A stretch of 64,000 nt of DNA, taken from the NCBI RefSeq assembly GCF_014205335.1, contig NZ_JACHNH010000001.1, positions 5,016,501 through 5,080,500 of the forward strand, written 5' to 3'. The stretch's first letter is position 1, and the number at the start of each line of letters is the position of its first letter. Positions 33,374-40,651 of this stretch are shown piece after piece. Made by a program: the position numbers and the translations under genes. This DNA comes from Amorphoplanes digitatis (GTDB lineage Bacteria; Actinomycetota; Actinomycetes; Mycobacteriales; Micromonosporaceae). The notes under the pieces are model-generated. The model was given only the letters and a program-made list of their open reading frames with translations. It was not told the origin of the DNA and did no database searches.

Positions 33374-33995
33374 CGTCGAGCCACCAACCCGGCCGGGGCC
33401 CACCGGCCAGTCGAGCGATCAACTCCACCACTGTTAACCAGCCCCACGGTCGCGATCCGCGGAGCAGGCGCCTCGTGCTAACTCCCGGTGGAGTCCGCCG
33501 CTGCGCCCCCGACCGCCGAAGCCGTGGCCACCAGCCGGGCACCGCGCGGCGGTAGGCCTCGTACTCGGCTCCGTAGACGCGCGACAGGTGCGGCTCCTCG
33601 TACAGCTTCACGAAGCCGAACATCGTGGCGCCCGCCACCAGGGCGTACAGGAAGAGCACGGCGCTGCCGAGCAGCAAGGCCTGGCCGACGATGGCCAGCA
33701 CCACCGCGATGTACATGGGATTTCGAACGAAACGGTACGGGCCGCGGACCACCAGGCGGTCGGTCTGCGCCACCGGGGCCGGGGTGCCCGCGCCGTCCAC
33801 GACGAACCGCACGAACGCCGGCACGATCACCAGGAGACCGGCGAGGATCATCAGCACGCCGAGTCCACGCACGACCCACGGCAGCGTGGCGTCGGCCTGC
33901 CACCCGGTCAGAGCCCAGGGCAGCAGGCCCGCGACGGTGCCTGGCGCGAGCGCGAAGAACAGCGCGCTGCCTCCGGCGGCGACCCCCCGTTTCAT
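33357..33995 (-). CDS. Isoprenylcysteine carboxyl methyltransferase (ICMT/PEMT) family protein
   Basis: A 212-residue membrane protein with four to five TM helices. The ICMT core is seen in DRLVVRGPYRFVRNPMYIAV (residues ~80-100) and in KLYEEPHLSRVYGAEYEAYR (the catalytic EEP...Y region), then VPGWWPRL. Such bacterial enzymes methylate thiols, lipids or carboxylates with SAM. Homologues end soon after PGWWPRL; here about 50 further residues, rich in Arg, Trp and Gly, run into the 35-bp repeat. The tail may be a recent read-through extension. The gene is divergent from TetR across two operators. Confidence 0.8.
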   Translation of the reverse strand: MKRGVAAGGSALFFALAPGTVAGLLPWALTGWQADATLPWVVRGLGVLMILAGLLVIVPAFVRFVVDGAGTPAPVAQTDRLVVRGPYRFVRNPMYIAVVLAIVGQALLLGSAVLFLYALVAGATMFGFVKLYEEPHLSRVYGAEYEAYRRAVPGWWPRLRRSGAQRRTPPGVSTRRLLRGSRPWGWLTVVELIARLAGGPRPGWWLDGRWVE

Positions 33996-34039
33996 GCCGC
34001 CACCTCAGAATCCAGTCGCTGTCCCATCGCCACTCCATC

Positions 34040-34055
34040 CATACGGTGCCGTATG
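34040..34055. promoter_or_regulatory. TetR operator 1
   Basis: CATACGGTGCCGTATG: perfect 7-bp arms with a 2-bp spacer in the divergent promoter. Confidence 0.75.
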
Positions 34056-34062
34056 GTTGGAC

Positions 34063-34078
34063 CATACGGTAGCGTACG
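34063..34078. promoter_or_regulatory. TetR operator 2 (imperfect)
   Basis: CATACGGTAGCGTACG, 5 of 7 paired positions, 23 bp centre-to-centre from operator 1, ending 5 bp before the chosen TetR start. Confidence 0.6.
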
Positions 34079-34082
34079 GAAT

Positions 34083-34661
34083 GTGTCGAGACTGAGCCGG
34101 GAACAATGGGCGTCCGCCGCCCTGGACGCGTTGAGCAGCGGAGGGCTGGCCGCGGTGGCGGTTGAGCCGCTGGCAACCCGGCTCGGCACCACGAAGGGCA
34201 GCTTCTACTGGCACTTCGGCGGCCGGGAGGAGCTGGTCCAGGCCGCGCTACAGCTGTGGCGGCAGGCCAGCACCACGTCGATCATCGAACGCCTGGAGTC
34301 CGGCGACGCGCCCGCCTCGGAGCGGCTGAGGCAGCTCTTCACCCAGGTGTTCGCCCCGCCGGCGCGTACCGATGCCGACCTGGCGCTGCTCGCGGACGCC
34401 GACCACCCGCTCGTGGCGTCGGCCCTGGCCGACGTGACCGAGCAGCGGCTGGGCTACATCACCGCGCTCTTCCGGGAACTGGGCTTCTCCCCGGCCCGGG
34501 CCCGGCGCCGGGCACTCCTCGCCTACAGCACCTACCTGGGCCAGCTCCAACTGCTGCGCACCGCCCCCGACCTGCTGCCGAAGCACGGCCCGGCCCGCAC
34601 CGCCTACGCCGACGACATCCTCGCCGCACTCCTCAGCGACCAACCCGCGAAACGCGCCTGA
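34083..34661 (+). CDS. TetR family transcriptional regulator
   Basis: A 192-residue regulator. The N-terminal HTH is SREQWASAALDALSSGGLAA then LGTTKGSFYWHFGGREELVQ (recognition helix TTKGSFYWHF). The C-terminal ligand domain contains FRELGFSPARARRRALLAYS. I chose the GTG at 34083 because the upstream in-frame ATG (34053) lies inside the two palindromes that are the likely binding sites. The divergent methyltransferase is the probable target, together with autoregulation. The effector is unknown. Confidence 0.85.
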   Translation: MSRLSREQWASAALDALSSGGLAAVAVEPLATRLGTTKGSFYWHFGGREELVQAALQLWRQASTTSIIERLESGDAPASERLRQLFTQVFAPPARTDADLALLADADHPLVASALADVTEQRLGYITALFRELGFSPARARRRALLAYSTYLGQLQLLRTAPDLLPKHGPARTAYADDILAALLSDQPAKRA

Positions 34662-35040
34662 CCCCCGGCCGACGTTCACGATCACGCGGAGCAACGCGTT
34701 GAGCGAGGGAGCGGCGAGCAGCCCACCCCGCATCGCATGGAGCACCGGCGACTCCTGCGAGGAACAGGAGCACGACCGCACCCCTCCCTCCAGGCTTCAA
34801 GGCCCACCGCGTGAGCCGCCACACATACCCATTCACAAATCACAGGCACGATTGAGCCAGCTCGAGTGCCGAACCCAAATTTGAGCAACTTTGGCCCAAT
34901 TCCGAGGTATCGGAGTCCATTGACACAGGCGGAAACCGCCACCCGATCCATCAATGTAGACTCAATTCTAATTGCGAAGTTGGCATGATCGACATTGGCC
35001 TGAGAGGGAAAACTGTCAGTCGGTTCGGGATAATGAATAC
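34662..35040. other. 379-bp gene-free, AT-richer region
   Basis: The first 200 bp are ordinary GC-rich sequence without a credible gene. 34840-35040 is noticeably AT-richer than its surroundings. A GATAAT element at 35029-35034 lies 6 bp before the ATG at 35041, so transcription may start at or next to that codon (leaderless). Confidence 0.45.
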
Positions 35041-36339
35041 ATGCAGCGGCAGCTTCAATTCTTCAGTCGCGGCGAATTGGCCGCCATGCGCGACCGCACC
35101 GCATCCCGCAACTACTCCCCCGAACGCGACCAGTTCCGCCGCGACCACGAACGACACCGCACCTGGGGCCTGACACAACGCCACGCCCGCCGCCTACGCC
35201 AACTACACAACCCACCCGGCGAACACCCCACGCCAAACCCTGCCACGCCACGCACCACAACCCCGCCGTCGGCCCGGCCCCTCCACACCGAACAGACACC
35301 ACACCCGACGCCGAACCACACCACCTCGACCCACCACGATCCGCCGCCGCTGCGACGCCGCCAGCAGCGCACCACACCCACAGACCAGGCCGAACCCGCC
35401 ACGGCACACCACCCAGACACCGTCACCGACCAGACCGAACCGGCCGAGACCCACCGGCCGGACGAAGCCACCGAGCACACGGAACAAGCCGAGACACACC
35501 CGCCAGGCACGGCCGCTGGCCAGATGAAACCTGCCAAGACACACCAGCCAGAGAAGTCCGCTGACCAGCCGAAACCCGCCACAGCACAACAACCAAACAA
35601 GACCCCTGACCAGCCGAACCCGGCCGAGACACACCCGCCAGAGAAGTCCGCTGACCAGCCGAAACCCGCCACAGCACAACAACCAAACAAGACCCCTGAC
35701 CAGCCGAACCCGGCCGAGACACACCCGCCAGAGAAGTCCACTGACCAGCCGAAACCCGCCACAGCACAACAACCAAACAAGACCCCTGACCAGCCGAACC
35801 CGGCCGAGACACACCCGCCAGAGAAGTCCACTGACCAGCCGAAACCCGCCACAGCACACCAGCCAGACAAGACCGCTGACCCGATGAAGCCCGCCACGGC
35901 ACATCGGCAATGCGAGACGGGCGGCCAGGAGGAGCCCGCCCAGACGCCGTCGCCAGACGAAACCACAAGCCGGGCGGGACCCGCCGACAGACCCCGGCCA
36001 CGGCTCCTGCACCTACCTGAGCCACGCCCGACCGGCACCCGCAGCCCTACCCGCGAGCGGTGTGCCCCTGCGAAGCGCGCCAGCCGACAACCTCGCACCA
36101 CCGAAGGGGCTTGTCGGAACCGCACCAGCAGCCGGATGCGGCCGCACCGACCGGGTCCGCATCGTGATCATTTCCGGCAGGCCGGACGCCTGTTCGAGAT
36201 CAGGAGACCGACAACCAACAGGTGCCGCCCGCCAACGAACACAAACACCCAGCTCATCACCACAAGTCGAACTCCGCGACGCGGGCGAAGGTGGGGGGTG
36301 AGAGCGACGCGCTCGCCCCCAAGTCATCAACCCAGGTGA
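35041..36339 (+). CDS. Pro/Thr/Gln-rich tandem-repeat protein, unknown function
   Basis: A 432-residue open frame. The first ~55 residues (MQRQLQFFSRGELAAMRDRT then YSPERDQFRRDHERHRTWGL) look like a folded, charged helical domain with good codon structure. A low-complexity Pro/Thr/His stretch follows, then residues 171-280 are 3.7 copies of a 30-residue repeat (EKSADQPKPATAQQPNKTPD, QPNPAETHPP). The final ~100 residues are Arg/Pro-rich without structure. No signal peptide or TM is seen. I am fairly confident of the N-terminal domain, less so that the long tail is a stable protein. Confidence 0.5.
   Translation: MQRQLQFFSRGELAAMRDRTASRNYSPERDQFRRDHERHRTWGLTQRHARRLRQLHNPPGEHPTPNPATPRTTTPPSARPLHTEQTPHPTPNHTTSTHHDPPPLRRRQQRTTPTDQAEPATAHHPDTVTDQTEPAETHRPDEATEHTEQAETHPPGTAAGQMKPAKTHQPEKSADQPKPATAQQPNKTPDQPNPAETHPPEKSADQPKPATAQQPNKTPDQPNPAETHPPEKSTDQPKPATAQQPNKTPDQPNPAETHPPEKSTDQPKPATAHQPDKTADPMKPATAHRQCETGGQEEPAQTPSPDETTSRAGPADRPRPRLLHLPEPRPTGTRSPTRERCAPAKRASRQPRTTEGACRNRTSSRMRPHRPGPHRDHFRQAGRLFEIRRPTTNRCRPPTNTNTQLITTSRTPRRGRRWGVRATRSPPSHQPR
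35551..35880 (+). repeat. 90-bp tandem repeat, three full copies plus a partial fourth
   Basis: Units start at 35551, 35641, 35731 and 35821 (GAGAAGTCC). The first two are identical and the third differs by one base, so expansion is recent. The period is a multiple of 3, keeping the frame. Confidence 0.92.
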
Positions 36340-36369
36340 AGGCTGGAGATGAGAGCAACGCACTCGCCC
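36285..36369 (+). repeat. Degenerate 51-bp direct repeat
   Basis: 36285-36318 and 36336-36369 match at about 26 of 34 positions (GAAGG, then GAGAGC, ACGC and CTCGCCC). It lies at the 3' end of the repeat protein and in the 261-bp gap after it, which otherwise holds no recognisable gene. Confidence 0.5.
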
Positions 36370-36600
36370 AAATTATCGACGCGCTGGAGTTGGGAACTAC
36401 GTGCTACGCGGCCTTGGACATCGCCCACACTCAAGGATCGTCCCGCTGAGCGATTCCAGCCGGCCTCGGCCGGTGGCATCCGAGCCGGCGACCGCCTGCG
36501 GGAGGCGCGGGCCGGGTCACGTTGGAAGGGCTTACTGAGCAATGAACGCGCCGCCGCGCGCAGGCCGAAAGCCGATTGACGGCCGTTACAGGCTCGCCGC

Positions 36601-36918
36601 ATGTCGATCATGATTAGGGCGCTGGTCGGCGCGGATGTCGGGAAGGTCGCCGAATTCTCCCTGCGGGCTTGGGCTCTCGTATTCGAATCTTTCGAGAAGG
36701 TGCTTGGCGAGGATATCTACAAACGCGTCTATCCTGACTGGCTTTCTTCTCAGGCTAGCGATGTCGCTCAAACCTGCCAAAATCATGAAAGCACAACCTG
36801 GATTGCGGATGATAATGGTGAACCCATCGGTTTCGTCACTGTCGTATTCACCGCACACAGCAGGGACCACCGACAAGAGAGTCCGAAGACAGCAGAGGTC
36901 GATGCGGCAGCCGAGTGA
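36601..36918 (+). pseudogene. Truncated GNAT acetyltransferase
   Basis: A 105-residue frame whose first ~90 residues (MSIMIRALVGADVGKVAEFS, RVYPDWLSSQASDVAQTCQN, EPIGFVTVV) match the N-terminal half of a GNAT N-acetyltransferase. The sequence then departs into AHSRDHRQESPKTAEVDAAAE, so the acetyl-CoA binding motif A (usually Q/R-x2-G-x-G/A) is missing and the enzyme cannot be active. Codon use is AT-richer than in neighbours, suggesting acquisition by transfer and decay. Confidence 0.65.
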
Positions 36919-37338
36919 TGACCTCTGAGGTCTCCGTGCCCGGGCCGGCGGCGCGAGTCGGGCATCACATCCCGGACTTGCGGCGCGGCGCTGGTCGGAG
37001 TTCAGGCGCCTCGGATGAGTCGGAAGGACCGGTGCAGATGCACAGCCCAGACCATGACCAGTTCCAGGACCACGTGTAGCCGGCTTTGAGGCCGGTCATC
37101 GACGCTCCAACTGCTGATCACCAACACAAGCCGAATTCTGTGCGGTCCGTGGGGCGCGGACGGTAGCGGTTACGCAGCAGCCCGGGTGCAGTGCCGCCAG
37201 CGCAACCAGCCAACAGGCAGGAACCGGCCGAGGCAGGAGGGCGGGGCAGGAGGGCGGGGCAGGAGGGCGGGGCAGGAGGGCGGGGCAGGAGGGCGGGGCA
37301 GGAGGGCGGGGCAGGAGGGCGGGGCAGGGGCGGTGAGG
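36919..37338. other. 420-bp gene-free region
   Basis: Contains no convincing frame; the last ~100 bp are a 13-bp tandem repeat ending just after the P450 stop codon. Confidence 0.6.
37235..37325. repeat. 13-bp G-rich tandem repeat, seven copies
   Basis: Seven exact copies of AGGAGGGCGGGGC, 13 bp downstream of the P450 gene. Strong purine bias on the plus strand suggests G-quadruplex potential. Confidence 0.9.
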
Positions 37339-38514
37339 TCAGGATGAGCGGGTTGTCAGTGGGACGGTGTTGTAGGCGCGTAGGACGAAGGTTGGGCGGC
37401 GGACCGGGTCGGCGGTCAAGGCCAGGGTGGGTGTGTGGTTCAGGAGGGCGGTGACGGCGGCCTGTAGTTCGATGCGGGCAAGGGGGGCGCCGAGGCAGAA
37501 GTGGAGGCCGGCGCCGAAGCCCAGGTGGGGGTTGGGGTCGCGGGCGATGTCGAAGGTGTCCGGGTTGGGGAAGGTGGCTGGGTCGCGGTTGGCCGCGCCG
37601 ATCAGGGCTGCCACCTCCGCGCCGGCCGGGATGGTGGCGCCGGGGAGGGGTACGTCGGCGGCTGCGGTGCGGGTGAAGAGGTGTAGGGGTGCGTCGTAGC
37701 GGATCATCTCCTCGGTCGCGGTGGGTAGCAGGGTGCGGTCGGCGCGGAGGCGGGCCAGTTGGGCGGGGTGGCGGAGTAGGGCGACCATGCCGCCGCCGAG
37801 GGTGTTGACCGAGGCCTCGTGGCCGGCGTTGAGGAGCAGGATCGCGGAGGCTACCAGCTCCTCGGCGGAGAGGCGGTCGGTGCCGTCTCGGACGGCGACC
37901 AGGTGGGAGACGAGGTCGTCTCGGGGGTCGGCGCGGCGGCGGGCGGCCAGGTCGGACATGTAGGCGGCGAATTCGCGGCAGGCGGTCAGGGCGGCGACCT
38001 CGGCCTCCTGCGGTGGTGACACCTCGTACATTCGCACCAGCGCGGCCGACCAGGGGCGCAGTCGGTGGCGGTCGGGGGCGGGGACGCCGAGCAGTTCCGC
38101 GATGACCGTGACCGCCAGCGGCTCGGCGAAGTCGGCTAGGAGGTCGAACTCCGGGGCGGCGGCTTTCAGCAACGCGGCGGCCTCGGCGGCTACGGCCGGG
38201 CGCAGGCGTTCGACGTGGCCGCGGGCGAAGGCCTTGGCGACCAGGGAGCGTAGCCGGGTGTGGTCGGGTGGCTCGTTCTCCATCATCTGGTGGCGGTGCA
38301 GCAGGTTGAACGGCTCGTAGATCTCGGCCGGTTCCCGGTCGTGCCAGAAGCGTCCCAGCCGGCGGTCGCGGAGCACGGCGTTCGCCGCGGCATAGCCTGC
38401 CGCCAGCCACATGCCCGTCGGGGCGTGCCGGCTCACCGGGGACCGCTCCCGTAGCCGGGCCAGCGCGGGGTACGGGTCCCGCAGGAAGTCGGGGTCGGAG
38501 AAGTCGAGCTCCAC
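37339..38514 (-). CDS. Cytochrome P450
   Basis: A 391-residue bacterial class I P450 from a GTG (VELDFSDPDFLRDPYPALAR). The I-helix is AGHEAS at residues 230-235 with Ser in place of the usual Thr; ExxR is EEMIR at 268-272; the heme loop FGAGLHFCLGAPLAR has Cys340 as the iron ligand. Substrate unknown, and no ferredoxin or reductase gene is adjacent. It lies on the same strand downstream of the tannase operon, separated by an aldo/keto reductase remnant, so co-transcription is possible. The frame is open upstream but that part is the remnant read in the wrong frame. Confidence 0.92.
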   Translation of the reverse strand: MELDFSDPDFLRDPYPALARLRERSPVSRHAPTGMWLAAGYAAANAVLRDRRLGRFWHDREPAEIYEPFNLLHRHQMMENEPPDHTRLRSLVAKAFARGHVERLRPAVAAEAAALLKAAAPEFDLLADFAEPLAVTVIAELLGVPAPDRHRLRPWSAALVRMYEVSPPQEAEVAALTACREFAAYMSDLAARRRADPRDDLVSHLVAVRDGTDRLSAEELVASAILLLNAGHEASVNTLGGGMVALLRHPAQLARLRADRTLLPTATEEMIRYDAPLHLFTRTAAADVPLPGATIPAGAEVAALIGAANRDPATFPNPDTFDIARDPNPHLGFGAGLHFCLGAPLARIELQAAVTALLNHTPTLALTADPVRRPTFVLRAYNTVPLTTRSS

Positions 38515-38530
38515 CCGTCGCACGTTAGCG

Positions 38531-38660
38531 CCCGGACGCCGTAGTGCGGCGCGGTGTCGAAGTAGCGGACGCCGGCGCGCCACGAGGAGTCGGCCGCGGC
38601 CGACTCCTCGTCGGTGGTCTCGCGGTGGAGGTTGCCGAGCTGGGCGGCGCGCCCATGCCC
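38531..38660 (-). pseudogene. Aldo/keto reductase N-terminal remnant
   Basis: Read on the minus strand, a short frame gives QLGNLHRETTDEESAAADSS followed by WRAGVRYFDTAPHYGVRA. This is the conserved AKR N-terminal segment (G-x-L... DEE... W-x-AGVRYFDTAPHYG). No start codon or rest of the barrel exists: it is joined directly to the P450 start. It appears to be the debris of a deletion. Confidence 0.7.
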
Positions 38661-38719
38661 CGCTCGGTGAGCGCCGGTCCGCGGTGCAGCGATTCCTCTT
38701 CACCGACGCCGGACTATAT

Positions 38720-40651
38720 CTACCTGAGGACGAGCCGGCCGTCCACGACCCGGGGCCAGGTCTGGTATCCGTGCGAGTACAGCGGCCTGCCGACCCAGTC
38801 GAGGTCGTTGCGGACCGGCACGCGCGGCGTGTGGGCGACGAAGTTCGCCGCGTCGTCCGTGCTGCCGGTGCCGTCGTACCGGGCGACCGTCGGGTAGGGG
38901 TACACCGGCCGGGTGCGGCCGGTGGTCTTCGCGGCGACGATCCGGGCGGGCGGGCGGCCGCTCTCCACCCAGGCCATCACCGGGGTGAGGATGTCGAAGG
39001 TGTTCGGGCCCTCGCCGCCGCCGCAGTGCGCCATACCCGGGAGCAGGTAGAGCTTGGCGAAGCGGTCGACCGTCGACGCGCCCATCGTGGCGCGCAGGGC
39101 GTCGTAGTAGGCCAGCGTCGACCGGGGCGAGATGTGCTGGTCGTTCCAGCCGTGCCAGAGCAGCAGCTTGCCGCCGCCGCGCCGGAAGGCGCTCAGGTCG
39201 GGGTCCATGGCGGCCAGGTAGGTCGAGGAGGGCAGCACCGTCCGCCAGAACGACTCCACGGTGAACGACAGGTCCGACAGCTGGTAGCCGGGTCGCGCCT
39301 CGTTCGGGTCGGCCAGGTAGCGCAGGTAGGAGAGCGCGAAGTTCTCGCTGGCGACCGTCTGGCCCTGTGCCGCCGGCACGAACAGGGTCCACTCGAGCTC
39401 GGATCCCCACTCGTGGGACACGGCCGGCTCCAGCCGGCGGCCCCGCGCGTCGACGGCGCCGTCGTGCAGCCGACGGACGACCGCGGCCTCGGCCGCCGAC
39501 AGGCAGGTCGCCGGGTCCTGGCCGGCGTGGCAGCGCAGGCGGGCCGGGTCGAAGCGGCAGAGCCGCGGGTCGTCGATCTGGCCGTCGCGGAGGCCGTCCA
39601 GTTTGTCGCATGCGGCGAGCACCGCCGCGTGGATCAGCGGGAGCTTGCCGGCCAGCAGGATGTATTCGCCGTCGGCGTCGCGGTTGGCCAGCACGTTCCA
39701 CGCGTGGTGGAAGGTGTTCTGCACGGCCATGTTGTTCGCGGGCGCGCCGGCGGCGATGCCGTCGAAGTCGCCGGGGAAGCGCTGCGCCGCCATGAGGCCC
39801 TCGCGGCCGCCGTCGGAGCATCCGGTGAAGTAGGAGTAGGCCGGCGACCGGCCGTAGAACGCCGTGATGATCGCCTTGGCGGTCTCGGCCGTCACGTGCA
39901 CGCCCCGGTAGGCGAAGTCGAGCTGCGCCTGCGGGTCGCCGGCGGCCCACGAGCCGTCGGGCCGGCCCTGGTGGCCCATGTCGGTGGTGGCGCTCGCGAC
40001 GGTGCCGTCCGCGATCGGCGGGCAGGTCGCCGCCTGCCCGTAGTTGATGTTCGCGTTGCCGCAGAGGCCGCCGCAGCCGGTCTGCACGTAGCGCTGGGTC
40101 CAGCCGTCGACGGGCAGCCGCACGACGATCGTGTTCGCGGGCGCGACGGTGCCCCGGACCTCGCAGTAGGGCGCCGGCGCGCCCGCGGTCACGACGGTGG
40201 CCGAGCGCAGGGTGACCGGCGCGTCGGTGACGCCGCCGAGGTCGAGCCCGAGCACGTCGGCGCAGCCCATCACGGGCGCGACGGCGGGCAGATCGGCGAG
40301 GCCGTCTTTAGCGACGGCCGCAGCGGGAAGCGCGCCGGCCGCGGGAAGAGCGCCAGCCGCGGGAAGAGCGCCAGCCGCGGGAAGAGCGCCAGCCGCGGGA
40401 AGAGCGCCAGCCGCGGGAAGAGCGCCAGCCGCGGGAAGAGCGCCAGCCGCGGGAAGAGCGCCAGCCGCGGGAAGAGCGCCAGCCGCGGGAAGAGCGCCAG
40501 CCGCGGGAAGAGCGCCAGCCGCGGGAAGAGCGCCAGCCGCGGGAAGAGCGGCGGCCGCGGGAAGGGCGGCGGCGGCCGCCGTGGGCGGGGCGGCGGCGAG
40601 TGTCAGTGCCAGAACGGCGCCGATCGCGGTCAGGGCCGGGAAGTGTCGCAT
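38720..40651 (-). CDS. Secreted tannase/feruloyl esterase family protein
   Basis: A 643-residue protein with a signal peptide (MRHFPALTAIGAVLALTLAA) followed by an unusual Ala/Leu/Pro linker of about 80 residues made of repeated GALPAA. The tannase/FaeB domain follows. The nucleophile is Ser279 in FTGCSDGGREGLMAAQRFPG, with GAPANNMAV after it; an Asp/His pair is expected near LLLWHGWNDQHISP and GMAHCGGGEGP. Such enzymes cleave galloyl or feruloyl esters outside the cell. The start overlaps the LigJ-like stop by 22 bp, making it the last gene of the gallate-type operon and supplying its substrate. Confidence 0.88.
   Translation of the reverse strand: MRHFPALTAIGAVLALTLAAAPPTAAAAALPAAAALPAAGALPAAGALPAAGALPAAGALPAAGALPAAGALPAAGALPAAGALPAAGALPAAGALPAAGALPAAGALPAAAVAKDGLADLPAVAPVMGCADVLGLDLGGVTDAPVTLRSATVVTAGAPAPYCEVRGTVAPANTIVVRLPVDGWTQRYVQTGCGGLCGNANINYGQAATCPPIADGTVASATTDMGHQGRPDGSWAAGDPQAQLDFAYRGVHVTAETAKAIITAFYGRSPAYSYFTGCSDGGREGLMAAQRFPGDFDGIAAGAPANNMAVQNTFHHAWNVLANRDADGEYILLAGKLPLIHAAVLAACDKLDGLRDGQIDDPRLCRFDPARLRCHAGQDPATCLSAAEAAVVRRLHDGAVDARGRRLEPAVSHEWGSELEWTLFVPAAQGQTVASENFALSYLRYLADPNEARPGYQLSDLSFTVESFWRTVLPSSTYLAAMDPDLSAFRRGGGKLLLWHGWNDQHISPRSTLAYYDALRATMGASTVDRFAKLYLLPGMAHCGGGEGPNTFDILTPVMAWVESGRPPARIVAAKTTGRTRPVYPYPTVARYDGTGSTDDAANFVAHTPRVPVRNDLDWVGRPLYSHGYQTWPRVVDGRLVLR
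40323..40556 (-). repeat. 18-bp tandem repeat in the tannase linker
   Basis: Eleven exact copies of GCGGGAAGAGCGCCAGCC (plus strand) from 40341 to 40538, flanked by one degenerate copy on each side. It encodes the hexapeptide GALPAA. Confidence 0.92.

Noticed and set aside
34053..34082. Earlier ATG start for the TetR at 34083
   Set aside because: It falls within the two palindromes that are the probable binding sites, and adds residues before the normal TetR N-terminus.
35551..35880. CRISPR array
   Set aside because: The 90-bp units are contiguous and wholly similar, with no alternating unique spacers, and keep a reading frame.
35112..36125. Minus-strand repeat protein (Gly/Cys/Val-rich) opposite 35041-36339
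   Set aside because: Its repeats are only the complement of the 90-bp repeat, it lacks a ribosome site, and its composition is unlike a real protein.
36222..36449. 75-residue frame ending ALELGTTCYAALDIAHTQG
   Set aside because: The C-terminal part looks protein-like, but there is no start signal and the N-terminal half is shadow coding of the repeat gene; evidence is too weak for a gene.
37235..37325. Part of a longer P450 C-terminus or a small ORF made of the repeat
   Set aside because: The P450 has a proper stop at 37339 and usual length; the repeat frame gives only a Gly/Arg string.
40341..40538. CRISPR or intergenic minisatellite
   Set aside because: The 18-bp units have no spacers and lie in frame inside the tannase gene.
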